A DNA stretch of 64,000 nucleotides from Corynebacterium riegelii (GCF_016728505.1 NZ_CP068159.1:1674001-1738000), one strand, 5' to 3'; shown: positions 1-9,329, counted from the first letter of the stretch. The notes: generated by a model from the letters alone, not told the origin. Numbers and translations are program-made.

Positions 1-123
1 CACGCCCCACCTGCCGGTGTTGGCAAAGGCGACTAAGCCTGCGGCGAATGTTGCTACGCCAGTCAGGAGGACTGCGGGCCAGCCGGCGGTTCGCCGGATA
101 AGTGTCTGTGTGGGCGCACTCAC
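1..123 (-). CDS. Partial membrane protein, N-terminus only
   Basis: Only the first 41 codons lie in the window; the gene continues past position 1. A GTG start overlaps the TGA stop of the upstream YhfC-type gene (sequence GTGA), which suggests translational coupling. The readable N-terminus is a short basic stretch with two arginines followed by a hydrophobic run (about residues 15 to 35) that looks like a first membrane segment or signal anchor. No family can be named from this fragment. It is kept because the reading frame is open to the window edge and the GTGA overlap is typical of real gene pairs. Confidence 0.45.
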   Translation of the reverse strand, partial: MSAPTQTLIRRTAGWPAVLLTGVATFAAGLVAFANTGRWGV

Positions 124-884
124 GCAAGGGCCTCCTTCTTTAGCGGACCTGCAATAACTGCCCACAAGCCCATGGCAGTAAACGCGGTGAGCAGGGCGTA
201 CATAACACCTAGGCCGTAGGGTGCACTGATGACAGTAACGGCATTAAACACAATGTGCGCCGTCACGGCCAGAAGCCACAGCTGCCAGCGGCGCTCACGC
301 ACCGCGCGCAGCACAATGAGTGTGAACACCACATGCGCAGTAATCGCCAGCACGCGTTCGTACCATCCCGCGGCAAGCAGGCCGAGACCCATGTTCTGCA
401 GGGCATCCATTTGTTGGTCGAAGGCGTCGATGGCGGTGGCGTCGCCAGTCTGGGCAACCTGTATGCGCAGCATTTCACCGTTGGTGAGCAGCATGATGTT
501 GGTTGCCAGGGCAGAAGAGAAGAGGAGCAGCGCCTCGATGCCGCCGTGGCCCAAGCCAAAGCCCACGCCATCGCGCCAAGAGCGGGTGTTCTTCGCCCAA
601 TACCGCAGCACGACCCAGCGTGTGGTTTCCTCAAACAGGCCGGAGGTTGCCACCATCAAAATAACGGTTGCCGTTGCTGCGGTGGCCGGGTCCATCACCC
701 GGCTAAACACCAGTTGCAGCGGCACCACCAGGGTCATCCTGACCACCTGGGAGAGGGGGAATGCAAGAGCGCCCCAGCCTAACGACGCCCACGTAAACCC
801 CAACTTCCACCTCCCCACAAACCAGGCGAGGAGGACTCCCACGACTACGACGGCAAACTGCACAACGACAAGACCAAACGTCAT
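120..884 (-). CDS. YhfC-family putative intramembrane metalloprotease
   Basis: A 254-residue polytopic membrane protein with about seven hydrophobic segments. It carries an EETTRW motif near residue 85, a GLGHGGIEA motif near residue 115, and two further His-containing membrane motifs (HVVFTL, HIVFNAV) towards the C-terminus. This set of conserved Glu and His residues in membrane helices matches my memory of the YhfC family, related to PrsW/CAAX-type intramembrane proteases. Substrate and physiological role are unknown. It lies 24 bases downstream of a lipoprotein gene and overlaps the next gene by four bases, so two lipoproteins, this protein and another membrane protein probably form one operon. 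The family call is fairly confident; proteolytic activity is inferred. Confidence 0.72.
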   Translation of the reverse strand: MTFGLVVVQFAVVVVGVLLAWFVGRWKLGFTWASLGWGALAFPLSQVVRMTLVVPLQLVFSRVMDPATAATATVILMVATSGLFEETTRWVVLRYWAKNTRSWRDGVGFGLGHGGIEALLLFSSALATNIMLLTNGEMLRIQVAQTGDATAIDAFDQQMDALQNMGLGLLAAGWYERVLAITAHVVFTLIVLRAVRERRWQLWLLAVTAHIVFNAVTVISAPYGLGVMYALLTAFTAMGLWAVIAGPLKKEALA

Positions 885-908
885 TGTGCCGACGATACCG
901 GCGCGCTA

Positions 909-1622
909 CTACTTCAGTGCAGCGAGGTTCCCATCGACGAGTTCGAGCAGATTATCGACGGGGCCAATCACGTCCGCCCGCTTCTCCTTGAGTAGGTGGT
1001 GTACTTCGATGACGCGCCCTGCGAGCGTGGTGAAGCAGATGGAGTGGTGCACATCATCGGGCTGAACGCCTTCAGGTGTAAAACACCTCCACTCAAAGTT
1101 CGGCGTATTTACCGTCTTTTCAACTGGCATGTGATTCTGCGACTCGGTGAAGCCGCGAGCTTTGTCGAAGAAGAACTCCATTTCCGGGTCGTTGACGTTT
1201 GCTAAGGGGTATGGCTCATCATTGTTCAGCGCCATGTATGCCTGAACTGAGGCCATCGTCGGGTCCTCGCGGCGCAAGTATTGGCCCTCGACCGAGTTGA
1301 TATCGGAATCTACGATGAGCTCTTGCGTCTCGTAGCCGTTAAGAGTCTCTAGTGCGCTGAACAGGTCACTGATTGTCACGCCGTCGTAGACCGTGGACGG
1401 ATCGTCGGGGTTGATCAAGGCTTCAGCCAAGTCTTTTGCGTTGGTGCCTTCTGTGCTTTCGCTGCTTGTGCTGGTGTCCGCAGCAGCTGTGGCCGTGGTT
1501 TCGGGTGCCGCCTGCTCGGCAGCAGTGGTAGTCGGCGCGGGGGCGTCGTCCCCGGTGCTTGAACAGCCCACGAGAAGCGCTGCGCTAAGGACGGCCGCAA
1601 CGGAGAGTTTGGTGGTCTTCAT
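909..1622 (-). CDS. Lipoprotein, paralogue of the next upstream gene
   Basis: A 237-residue exported lipoprotein: basic N-terminus, hydrophobic stretch and a lipobox ending LLVGC with the lipidated Cys at about residue 20. A Thr/Ala/Ser-rich linker follows (to about residue 60), then a globular domain of about 170 residues containing NTPNFEW, a downstream Cys pair and AGRVIEVHH. The globular domain aligns along its whole length with the protein encoded at 1658-2413, so the two arose by tandem duplication. I do not recognise the family. It lies in a probable operon with the YhfC-type membrane protease, 24 bases away, but no function can be assigned. Confidence 0.75.
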   Translation of the reverse strand: MKTTKLSVAAVLSAALLVGCSSTGDDAPAPTTTAAEQAAPETTATAAADTSTSSESTEGTNAKDLAEALINPDDPSTVYDGVTISDLFSALETLNGYETQELIVDSDINSVEGQYLRREDPTMASVQAYMALNNDEPYPLANVNDPEMEFFFDKARGFTESQNHMPVEKTVNTPNFEWRCFTPEGVQPDDVHHSICFTTLAGRVIEVHHLLKEKRADVIGPVDNLLELVDGNLAALK

Positions 1623-1657
1623 GTGGTCGAAGCCTTCCTGTATTAAGCATTCCTGAA

Positions 1658-2413
1658 CTAAGCGTTGCCCGATTGAAGCTCCTTCAGCGGAGCGAGGTTG
1701 TTGTCGAGCAGGTCGAGCAGATTATCTGCGGGGCCAACCATCTCAACGTCTTCCTGAACAACCTTGTGCTGGACTTCAATAACTCGCCCGGCGAGCACCG
1801 TGAAGCACGCAGTGTTGTTCGTCTCGCCCATTGGAACGTCCTCAGGGGTGACACACTTCCACTCAAAGTTCGGCGTATTTACCACTTCCTCCACCGGGGT
1901 GAACCCGCTTTCCGTGATCATGCTGTGTACTTGTCCGAGGAAGAACTGCATGTGCGGGTCGTTTACGTTTTCCAGTGGGTGCGGCTCGCCGCTATCGCGT
2001 GGCACGTAGGCCTTGACTTGCGCGATCGTTGGCAGTTCGAGGTGGTTGTACTTACCTGTAACTATGTTGGTTTCACTGTCAATTTCGATCTCTTCCGACT
2101 GGTAGCCGTCGATGAAATTCAACGCACTGAAAAAATCGCTGATGGTGACGCCGTCGTACACCGAGGTCGGATCGTTCGGGTCGACCATCCCGTCGGCAAG
2201 GTCTTTGTAGTCCTTCTGGTCGTTGTCTGCCGAGCCCGTGCTGCTTGTGGCCGTGGCGGACGTGGTTGCGCTGCTGCTTGATGTCTCAGCAGAGGCTGTG
2301 GTTTCGGGCAGCGCTTGCTCGGTGGTGGGCGGGGTGTCATCCCCAGAGCTTGAACAGCCCACGGCAAGCGCTGCAGTAAGGACAGTTACAAGAGATAGGT
2401 TTGTGATCCGCAT
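1658..2413 (-). CDS. Lipoprotein, paralogue of the next downstream gene
   Basis: The ATG at 2413 starts a 251-residue lipoprotein whose signal peptide ends in a lipobox LAVGC. A longer in-frame form from a TTG at 2458 would put 15 extra residues before the signal peptide, which is unlikely. After a Thr/Ser-rich linker the domain shares VYDGVTISD, NVNDP, VVNTPNFEW and AGRVIEVQH with its neighbour at 909-1622. The two genes are 35 bases apart in the same direction. Even the DNA shows identical runs, for example around 1090-1113 and 1860-1883. Function unknown. It is probably the first gene of the lipoprotein/YhfC operon. Confidence 0.75.
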   Translation of the reverse strand: MRITNLSLVTVLTAALAVGCSSSGDDTPPTTEQALPETTASAETSSSSATTSATATSSTGSADNDQKDYKDLADGMVDPNDPTSVYDGVTISDFFSALNFIDGYQSEEIEIDSETNIVTGKYNHLELPTIAQVKAYVPRDSGEPHPLENVNDPHMQFFLGQVHSMITESGFTPVEEVVNTPNFEWKCVTPEDVPMGETNNTACFTVLAGRVIEVQHKVVQEDVEMVGPADNLLDLLDNNLAPLKELQSGNA

Positions 2414-2606
2414 AACAGTGAAGTGTAACGAGTGATCTGCGGCGCTGCAGCGGCCCAAGGGGCTGCAGCAAGTTGAAATACTGCCATTTATACCCGGCCA
2501 CCTGTAGAAAAGGCTTCCTAAAAGACGGGTGGAACGTGCCTCTGGTTGTTAGCGTGTTAGTAAGCCGAGACATCAACATGTCCGTCAATTTCGAGAAGGC
2601 AACGCA

Positions 2607-3578
2607 GTGGCAGCAGTTACAACTCAAACGTGCAGCGTTTCAGGCTGCGAAAAGCCGGCGCTGTTCCGTACACGGACGAAGCCGTCATATTGTGATGTCC
2701 ACTTGGCCGAGATCTACAAACGCGGTGGGCTTGTGCTTCTGGATCCGTTCACAAGGCCGAAGGACGCTTTGCTCACCCGTTGTTTAGAGTGCGGTTTTGA
2801 GGCTCATTACCGCTTTGAGTACGTGCAGATCACCGTGAACCGCGACGAGAAAACGTGCCGCGCGTGTTACTGGCGGCAATGGGCCGCTCAGTCGCGAAAG
2901 CAGCTGGTCAGGGAGTTCGCGCCGATTCCAGCGAACGAGGCCAAGGAGATAGCCGAAGCATGCGGCTACCAGTACCTTGGCCCGCTGACCAACCCGTCTC
3001 TTCTTGATGATCCGCATGGGGTGAAGTGTCCTCATTGCGATCTCATTTCCGCCCAGCGGATCGGTGACATCGAATTTGGGTGCCGGTGCCAAAGATCGAA
3101 AAAGACCACTGCTGCTGGGATGTCGAAGGCGCCTGGCGAGAGCCTCTTGAAGAATCTCGATGGGGAGATCGTCAGCTGGTGGGACCACGAGAAAAACTCC
3201 GAGGAACTCTGGCAAACCGCCAGGAAAGGCTCCCGGAAGAAAGCTTGGTGGACCTGCCCGGAAGGGCACTCTTTCCAGGGGCAGATTGATCAGGTAGTCA
3301 AGGGCTGGGCACGATGCCCAGTCTGCCGTGAGCGTGAAGAGCAGAAACGCGCCATCGAGGATGCCGAGTTTGAAGAAAAGTACGCTTCAGCCACCGTCTT
3401 CGATGTGATGGAGCTTCTCGAAGCATGGGATGAGCCGCACATCGACCCCGATTTGGTACCGATCGTTGGCACGTACGAGCGACTCCGTTTCGTGTGCCCC
3501 AACGGCCACAAGCGCGTTGTTTCCCCCGAAACCTTCCTGAGGAAAGAGTGCCCCGCGTGCAAAGGGCTCGAACCGTAG
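2607..3578 (+). CDS. Multi-zinc-ribbon protein convergent to the restriction system
   Basis: A 323-residue soluble protein built from five Cys/His modules: C9/C14/C29/H32, C59/C62/C84/C87, C141/C144/C159/C161, C217/H221/C237/C240 and C297/H301/C315/C318. The fourth module (WWTCPEGHSF followed by CPVC) and the fifth (CPNGH followed by CPAC) resemble the DUF4379-type 'probable zinc-ribbon' found in proteins near restriction endonucleases. No catalytic motif is seen, so nucleic acid binding is the most likely role. The start is a GTG with a modest AAGG upstream. It converges on the res gene with a bidirectional terminator between them, so it is transcribed separately from mod and res. Whether it works with them is a guess based on position. 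Confidence 0.7.
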   Translation: MAAVTTQTCSVSGCEKPALFRTRTKPSYCDVHLAEIYKRGGLVLLDPFTRPKDALLTRCLECGFEAHYRFEYVQITVNRDEKTCRACYWRQWAAQSRKQLVREFAPIPANEAKEIAEACGYQYLGPLTNPSLLDDPHGVKCPHCDLISAQRIGDIEFGCRCQRSKKTTAAGMSKAPGESLLKNLDGEIVSWWDHEKNSEELWQTARKGSRKKAWWTCPEGHSFQGQIDQVVKGWARCPVCREREEQKRAIEDAEFEEKYASATVFDVMELLEAWDEPHIDPDLVPIVGTYERLRFVCPNGHKRVVSPETFLRKECPACKGLEP

Positions 3579-3769
3579 TGATGCAATGCGGCCCGTTAAG
3601 GGAGATTCAGTAAACTCCCCAACCTTTAGTTCCATCGCCGCTTACACGGCGGCTTACACATTTTCTGCCGCTTCCTTACACACCCGCCTCGAAACCCGTA
3701 CCGCCTTCCGTTTCAGTGCCCGACAAGAAAACCCTGAAGCCCCGCGCGCAACCCCGCGACACGACAAAA

Positions 3770-3820
3770 GCCGGACTGCCGGACCGCAGGAGCGCTCCCA
3801 CAGTCCGGCCTCGCCTTTTT
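3770..3820. terminator. Bidirectional intrinsic terminator between zinc-ribbon gene and res
   Basis: The arms GCCGGACTG and CAGTCCGGC form a perfect nine-base stem. CTCGCC and five T follow on the plus strand, and the AAAA before the stem gives TTTT on the minus strand. It can therefore end both converging genes. The preceding 190 bases hold nothing else I can support. Confidence 0.75.
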
Positions 3821-3838
3821 AGTGCCACGATTGCCCGC

Positions 3839-6412
3839 TTAGAGGGCCGGCATCCGCTCCGTCACCGAACCGGCAACCAAGTCGGCCCACGAGTCGGAAG
3901 AGGCAATGTCGTCCTCGTAAGCAATGAGGTAGCCCCAGGTCTGGTCCTCATACTCCGGCATACCCACGAGTTGGCGTACCACGCGCTCGGCGGCCGCACG
4001 CTTGGTCTGGACGCGCTCGTCGTCGCGGCCGCGGTTCTCCTTGGCTTCGACAATCCAGTGAGTGCCGTCTTTGTCGTAGACCACGAAGTCTGGGACGTAC
4101 GAGTTGTGCGGAGTGTAGGCCACCCGTGCGCCCTCGTGGGCGTAGATCCGCTTCCACCACACCACGTTCGGGTCGAGGTCTAGCAGAGCTGCCAGGCGGT
4201 ACTCTCCGGTGAACGAGTCGAAGCGTGCGGCCTCGAATAGTCCCTTCTTCCAGGTGCCGTAGTACTCCGCGGTGCTAAAACCTGCCTTACCCGCGGACTT
4301 TTCCTGTCGGTCGAGCAGGTCCAGCACCTTCTTGTCGAGGTCGAGCACGAACGAGTTGTCAATCGGGAGGGTAACCGGGTGGATGGACACCGTAGTTCCA
4401 GTCTGGGCGTTCGCCTTTCTGGACTCCTCGACAACGAGCTCACGCAAGTGTCGGGCCGCGGACTCCTTGGCCTTCTCCGTCCACTGCTCGATCTTCGTCG
4501 CTTCCATAAACGTGGGCACGATGCGGCGCTTGAGCTGACTCGTGTTCTCTGTCGTCGCGGCAACCGCACCGGAACCCATGACGCGGCGGATCAGTTCCGC
4601 AGCGACTTGGGAAGGAGTCTGTTTGAAACTCGGCACGGCGGAGCGGTCGTCGTTGTCGAGTTCGATTTTGTTGCCCTCGTTAGCCACACCGATCTTCGTG
4701 CGAGCCAAGTACTCGTCAGTGTCGGTGACCCTGTCTGCCCGTTCAACAATGACGGAGTTCGGGATATCAACCAGCTCGAACTGCTTCTTCGTCTTCGTCA
4801 TAGCCGAAGACGGGAAGTCGAAGGTGGTGCCAGCGAACTTCTCGTTGACGTGAACAACGACTGGCGTGAATATCTCAACGCCCTTCGAAACGTCATCTTC
4901 GTCGGTGAGTGCTCGTGTGCCCACGGTTCGCTCACTTGGAGTAACAATCACTTCGTTCGAGGTAAACGAGCTTTCGCCAGGTTGCACCGTCATAGTGTCA
5001 GTCGCGCCGGTGCCAATAGAGGTGCTGCCCCCGGCGCCAGTACCAGTGACCACCTGTGGAGGGTTGGTCGTTCCAGGCGGAGTGATGATTTCTGTGCCGT
5101 CGCCATCTCGCACCGCGTCTTCAATACCGAACTGCTTCAGCACGTTCTCACTTTGGAGCAGTTTGACGAAGGACTCGTGCGACAAAATGTCGAGTTCGTC
5201 AATGGCAGGAACGCCGGTGAGCGCCCCGAACGGCAAACGGAGCCCTCGGCCCATGACCTGCTGGGTCAGCACCTCCGAGCCCATTGTGCGAAGGGTACAC
5301 ATCACGGCAATGCGCTTTGTGTCCCAGCCTTCACGCAGTTTGTTGACTGACACGATCACCCGAACCGGGGAGTTGTCCGTGTCGAGGTAGCGCAAGAACG
5401 ACTGGGTGGTGTTGTCGTTGTGCTCGTTGTCCACCTGAAGCACCGCGAGCGGGTCGCCCACGAACCCGGGGCCGCGCAGGCGCTCGGCAACCTCGGTGGC
5501 GTGAGGCACGCCAGCGCAGACCACGAACAGAAGCGGTTTTGTCTGCTTGCCTTTCGGGTGGGCTGCCCTGTAGTTCGCGTACGCCTCTTCCTTGATAGCC
5601 AGAAGCGACAATGCGTCTTGGAGCTGGCGATCTTCCGAGTCGTAACCCGACTCGCGGTAGACCAGCACCGGTTGCTTGACGTAGCCGTCCTGGATAGCCC
5701 GCCACAGCGGGTAGCGGTAGACAACGTCATCTCCCTTGTCCGGCGAGGCCGTAAGCCCCACGGTCACGGCGGGTTTCAGCGAAGTCAGCGACTTGCGGAA
5801 GGTCTTTGCGGTGGAGCCGAACAGGTGAGACTCGTCGGCGATAATGACTAAGTCTTCCGTGTCGATCAACCGTTGCGCGAGCGCACCCGAGTCCTCCTGG
5901 AACTTCCACGTCTTGCGGCGCGCCGCTTCGTCTCCCGTTGCGACGTTCTTACCGCCGTCCTTCGGCGGGAACAACTGCTGAACATTGAAAACGTACAGCG
6001 TAGAGGCACCTTCGCCCACGAACAGGTCAGAGGTGACGTTATCGACTCGCAGGTTCGACACGTCACCCGGAGTGACAAGCCGGGGCGGGACATCGAAGCC
6101 ACCGATGTAGCGGTGCGAGCCTTCAGAGAAGTCGAGAACTGTCTTGTCCTGTACGACCTTTGTCGGGGTGACCACCATGACGTTGGGGTGGCCTTGGCGG
6201 CGCAGGTACTCGATAAACGCTGCCATGACGTAGGTCTTGCCCGCACCCGTTGCGAGGTTGAGCACCAGTGGTTCTAGAGCGTCGTAGTTGCCCTCTTCGA
6301 TTCGCTTCACCAAATCGGCGAGCGCTTCGGCGTTCGGTGCGCGGAGGTCGAACTTGTTCGAGAGTTCTGCAACCAGGTTCTCGTCGTAGGAGAGGTTCAA
6401 TTTCTGTGACAT
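3839..6412 (-). CDS. res: Type III-like restriction endonuclease, Res subunit (SF2 helicase-nuclease)
   Basis: An 857-residue DEAD/DEAH-type helicase with a C-terminal nuclease. Helicase motifs in order: ATGAGKT at 54-60 (Walker A), a VTPTKVVQD motif, ADESH near 190 (motif II), GLTASP (motif III), REGWDTKR (motif V) and QQVMGRGLRLP near 390 (motif VI). The C-terminus has PDFVV near 772 followed by EAK near 789, the core of a PD-(D/E)XK nuclease. In type III systems Res needs Mod to recognise the target and cleaves DNA after ATP-driven sliding. The gene starts two bases after the mod stop codon, so the two are surely cotranscribed. All key motifs look intact. Confidence 0.88.
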   Translation of the reverse strand: MSQKLNLSYDENLVAELSNKFDLRAPNAEALADLVKRIEEGNYDALEPLVLNLATGAGKTYVMAAFIEYLRRQGHPNVMVVTPTKVVQDKTVLDFSEGSHRYIGGFDVPPRLVTPGDVSNLRVDNVTSDLFVGEGASTLYVFNVQQLFPPKDGGKNVATGDEAARRKTWKFQEDSGALAQRLIDTEDLVIIADESHLFGSTAKTFRKSLTSLKPAVTVGLTASPDKGDDVVYRYPLWRAIQDGYVKQPVLVYRESGYDSEDRQLQDALSLLAIKEEAYANYRAAHPKGKQTKPLLFVVCAGVPHATEVAERLRGPGFVGDPLAVLQVDNEHNDNTTQSFLRYLDTDNSPVRVIVSVNKLREGWDTKRIAVMCTLRTMGSEVLTQQVMGRGLRLPFGALTGVPAIDELDILSHESFVKLLQSENVLKQFGIEDAVRDGDGTEIITPPGTTNPPQVVTGTGAGGSTSIGTGATDTMTVQPGESSFTSNEVIVTPSERTVGTRALTDEDDVSKGVEIFTPVVVHVNEKFAGTTFDFPSSAMTKTKKQFELVDIPNSVIVERADRVTDTDEYLARTKIGVANEGNKIELDNDDRSAVPSFKQTPSQVAAELIRRVMGSGAVAATTENTSQLKRRIVPTFMEATKIEQWTEKAKESAARHLRELVVEESRKANAQTGTTVSIHPVTLPIDNSFVLDLDKKVLDLLDRQEKSAGKAGFSTAEYYGTWKKGLFEAARFDSFTGEYRLAALLDLDPNVVWWKRIYAHEGARVAYTPHNSYVPDFVVYDKDGTHWIVEAKENRGRDDERVQTKRAAAERVVRQLVGMPEYEDQTWGYLIAYEDDIASSDSWADLVAGSVTERMPAL

Positions 6413-6414
6413 GG

Positions 6415-8409
6415 TTACTTCTCCTCTTCGGCAGCGTCGGAGTACGGGAAAATCTCAAGCGGGACGTGGACAACTCGCGATCCGTTCTTGAACGAGCGGA
6501 CATGCTCGCGGGCAAAGCCGTCAACCACGGTCGCGGCGAACAGGACGGAGTGGCCCTCTGGGAGGTGAGCCATGACTTCGTCAATCTTCTCCTCGTCCAG
6601 GACACCTTCGACTACAACGAGGTGCTCGCGGCCGCGCTTGCCGTCGAAATGCAAGTCCTCAGGGGTGAGCGCAAAGCGAAGTTGTGCGGCCACGGAGCGC
6701 ACGAGCAGGTCGCCGGTGGCGTGCTCGGTCAAGGTTGTGAGCGCTACCTCTGGGTCGTAGTCGAAGCAGGCCGGCTCAAGGTGTGCGACCTGAAAACCAC
6801 CGCCACCGCGCCAGTTGACCACGCCCTTGACCGGCTTGGTCTTGGTCATGGCCTTAAGTTGCTTGACCGTGGGGTTCTTTTTGAGCTCGTCGTCGCCCTT
6901 GATGGCCTTATTCAGCAGCGAGGTGAACTTCTGAGCTTCTTCCGGGGTAAGACCTTCAGGTAGACCGTCCTCGGTGGCGTCGGCGCGTTCTTCCCTCTGG
7001 AGGGTAATACCGCCCTGGTCTTCGCCGTTTACGACCTTCTCCAGGCGCGGGCGAGTAAAGCGGTTGAACGTGTCCTCCACGAGTTCGCAGGTGACCCAGC
7101 GGCGGCCCATTTTCTGGGCTACCGCAGCGGTAGTGCCAGAGCCGCCGAAGCAGTCGAGGACAATGTCTCCTGGGTTCGTGGCGATGTGGATGATGCGTTC
7201 CAAGAGGCGTTCGGGTTTCGGGGTGGCGAATGGGTTTTGGCCTGGGAATAGCGCCTTAAGTTCAGACTTTGCAGCGCGGTTGTGTCCGACATCCTCGTTC
7301 GTCCACCACGTACGCGGATTGTTACCCGTGACAGGTATGTATGCCTTCCTACCAATACCACCAGTAGAACGGACCAGAATCAGCGGCCAGTTTCCTTCAA
7401 GACGGCGCTTCTCGACGTTGGACTTCGCAGTCTCCAAGTCAGTATCTAGCACTAGAGCACAGACGTCATTAGACGCCTTTTCGATAGGCACCTTCTCGTT
7501 AGCAGCACGCCATTCAGCGTCATTCAGATTCTCGTAACGGTACGGTGTCCACTTGTTCAGTTCTTCAAAGTACGTCTGCTGTCGCAGCCTCCAACTTCCC
7601 CCAGGCGGGGGCCGTAGCAACTCTCCCGTTATTGGTGACTGAATCGCGTAACACATACCCCCTCTACCGTCTCCATGATTTGCCGTCGGGTTATCGTCCC
7701 ACCAGGGGCCTAGGGGGTCATTGTCTGGGTTCTTGTACCGCGCGTTGTCTGATTCCGTACGCTCCGTGTGATTGAAAGCGAACTGATCTGACTTGCAATA
7801 TACGAGAATGACATCTTGGTCTACAGAAAACCCAGCCCCCCGACGCGGCGAGTCCGCCTTTTGCCATACCACTTCCGCCACGAAGTTCGCCGACCCAAAC
7901 ACCTCATCAAGCAGAACCCTCATCCGGTGGTTCTCCACATCGTCAAGGTGGACCCAGATTGACCCGTCCTCGCTCAGTAAGTCCCGCAGGTGTAGCAGCC
8001 GGTCTCGCATCATGGTGAGCCAGACGGAGTGCTCCAAGTTGTCCTCGTAGTTCGCGAAGGTCTGCGCGGTGTTAAACGGTGGGTCAATGTAGATGCACTT
8101 CACCTTTCCGACGTACTTCTCAGACCACTCCGGTACACGATTGAGTGCTTCGAGCACGTCGCCGGACTCGCCCAGAATGAGCAAGTTGTCGGTTTGTGGC
8201 TCTAAGTCAGCGCGCTCGGAGTAGGTGGTGCCCTCTTCCTTTTCAGACCTCGTCCCGGTTACCGTTTCGTCAACCATCAACACCCTCGTTTCGCAATACC
8301 GCGGGTCGCGTGGATCTACCCAGGTGTAGCCGTAGCGGCCTTGCTCGGTGGGAATGAGCGCCTTGTCCTTATTCGTCCAGGTCAGCTCGAGGCGTTGTTG
8401 TCTGCCCAA
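6415..8409 (-). CDS. mod: Type III-like site-specific DNA methyltransferase, Mod subunit
   Basis: A 664-residue methyltransferase of the beta class. The catalytic motif DPPF (residues 109-112, followed by NTAQ) comes first, and the SAM-binding motif DCFGGSGTTA comes late (near 418-426). The stretch between them is long enough for a target recognition domain. The DPPF/Y motif points to N6-adenine (or N4-cytosine) methylation. The start is a TTG at 8409 with AAGGAG six bases upstream, which decides it. It forms an operon with res, two bases downstream. It methylates host sites and supplies target recognition to Res. The specificity cannot be read from sequence. Confidence 0.88.
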   Translation of the reverse strand: MGRQQRLELTWTNKDKALIPTEQGRYGYTWVDPRDPRYCETRVLMVDETVTGTRSEKEEGTTYSERADLEPQTDNLLILGESGDVLEALNRVPEWSEKYVGKVKCIYIDPPFNTAQTFANYEDNLEHSVWLTMMRDRLLHLRDLLSEDGSIWVHLDDVENHRMRVLLDEVFGSANFVAEVVWQKADSPRRGAGFSVDQDVILVYCKSDQFAFNHTERTESDNARYKNPDNDPLGPWWDDNPTANHGDGRGGMCYAIQSPITGELLRPPPGGSWRLRQQTYFEELNKWTPYRYENLNDAEWRAANEKVPIEKASNDVCALVLDTDLETAKSNVEKRRLEGNWPLILVRSTGGIGRKAYIPVTGNNPRTWWTNEDVGHNRAAKSELKALFPGQNPFATPKPERLLERIIHIATNPGDIVLDCFGGSGTTAAVAQKMGRRWVTCELVEDTFNRFTRPRLEKVVNGEDQGGITLQREERADATEDGLPEGLTPEEAQKFTSLLNKAIKGDDELKKNPTVKQLKAMTKTKPVKGVVNWRGGGGFQVAHLEPACFDYDPEVALTTLTEHATGDLLVRSVAAQLRFALTPEDLHFDGKRGREHLVVVEGVLDEEKIDEVMAHLPEGHSVLFAATVVDGFAREHVRSFKNGSRVVHVPLEIFPYSDAAEEEK

Positions 8410-8669
8410 CTGTGTCTCCTTCGCGTTAGGCGGGTGTGGTTTCGTCGTCTATCAGAGTAGTCGGGGGCACGACAGGACCAGAGAAAATGGGCTTTGAGGG
8501 CGAACCTACTTTCGAGTCGGCCTTCGGTGCGAATTTCGAGTTGCTGACATTCTCGGCTTGAATCCGAGACGGTTTGCGCGGCGATGGCCAAGTCGGCGGA
8601 CGGGACGGCAGGCTAGGGAAGGGGAGCGGTTGCCAGGGAGGGGACAACTGACCGGACCAGCAGTTCTCA

Positions 8670-9205
8670 AATCTGTTTCAGGCTCGCAAGCGTCTCACGC
8701 TCGCCCGCTACGGCACGAAGCCGAACAAGAATTGCGACGTGCGACTGGACTGTCCTGCCCGCGCTAAGGGCGCGGAAAATACTTGCCCGCTGGTCCCGCT
8801 TGCCGAGGACGGCAGGAAGAAAGAGGGCTTCCAAAAAGACGGGCTGACCGCCTCCGAAGTGCCCTCCAAGGCCTCCTGCCCGAAGGTCTGCCAGCAGCAC
8901 ATCGTGACGCTGAAGAACACCGCCGCAACACCATTGAGTCCCGCAATGCAATGCTCAAGAACGGTTCCTACCAAGATGCCGGAGACGTGACGACCCGCCT
9001 TATGCGCGGTTGGGCGGCACAAATGCTGTGCATGGCCATGGCGGCAGTGGGGGTGAACCTCGCCATGCTCGACGCGGCTGCCTGGTCGCGTCCAAATACG
9101 TTCCAGAAGCCGACTCCGCCACCGCGGCGTAGTGACCGCAAGCTCAGCTCGGACGACCTTGAGCAATGGAAGTTGGGCGACAACGCACCACCGAAGGCGG
9201 CGTAA
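8670..9205 (+). pseudogene. Frameshifted remnant of a transposase-like protein
   Basis: Two reading frames must be joined to give one protein-like sequence. Frame one (about 8670-8925) has a Cys-rich region with CDVRLDCPAR, CPLVP and CPKVCQQHI. Frame two (about 8915-9205) reads EEHRRNTIESRNAMLK, then RGWAAQMLCMAMAAVGVNLA. The Cys cluster followed by an RNTIESRN block and a hydrophobic C-terminal part recalls actinobacterial proteins annotated as transposase-like, where the RNTVE..N part is the end of a DDE fold. The N-terminal part of such a protein is missing upstream of 8670. Origin from mobile DNA is inferred from memory of the family, not proven. Confidence 0.45.
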
Positions 9206-9329
9206 CAACCACAAGCCACCGGCTGAACCTTGAGCCTTCGAGGACTTCACGTCGAGTGGCCCACAGGTCGTAGACCGACACCCGTTTTGACACAAAAACT
9301 GGGCGGCAAAGCCCGTTGAATCTCAAAAG

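Noticed and set aside
3586..3822. Small plus-strand open frame between the zinc-ribbon gene and res
   Set aside because: It runs through the terminator hairpin, has no ribosome site, and its composition is not protein-like.
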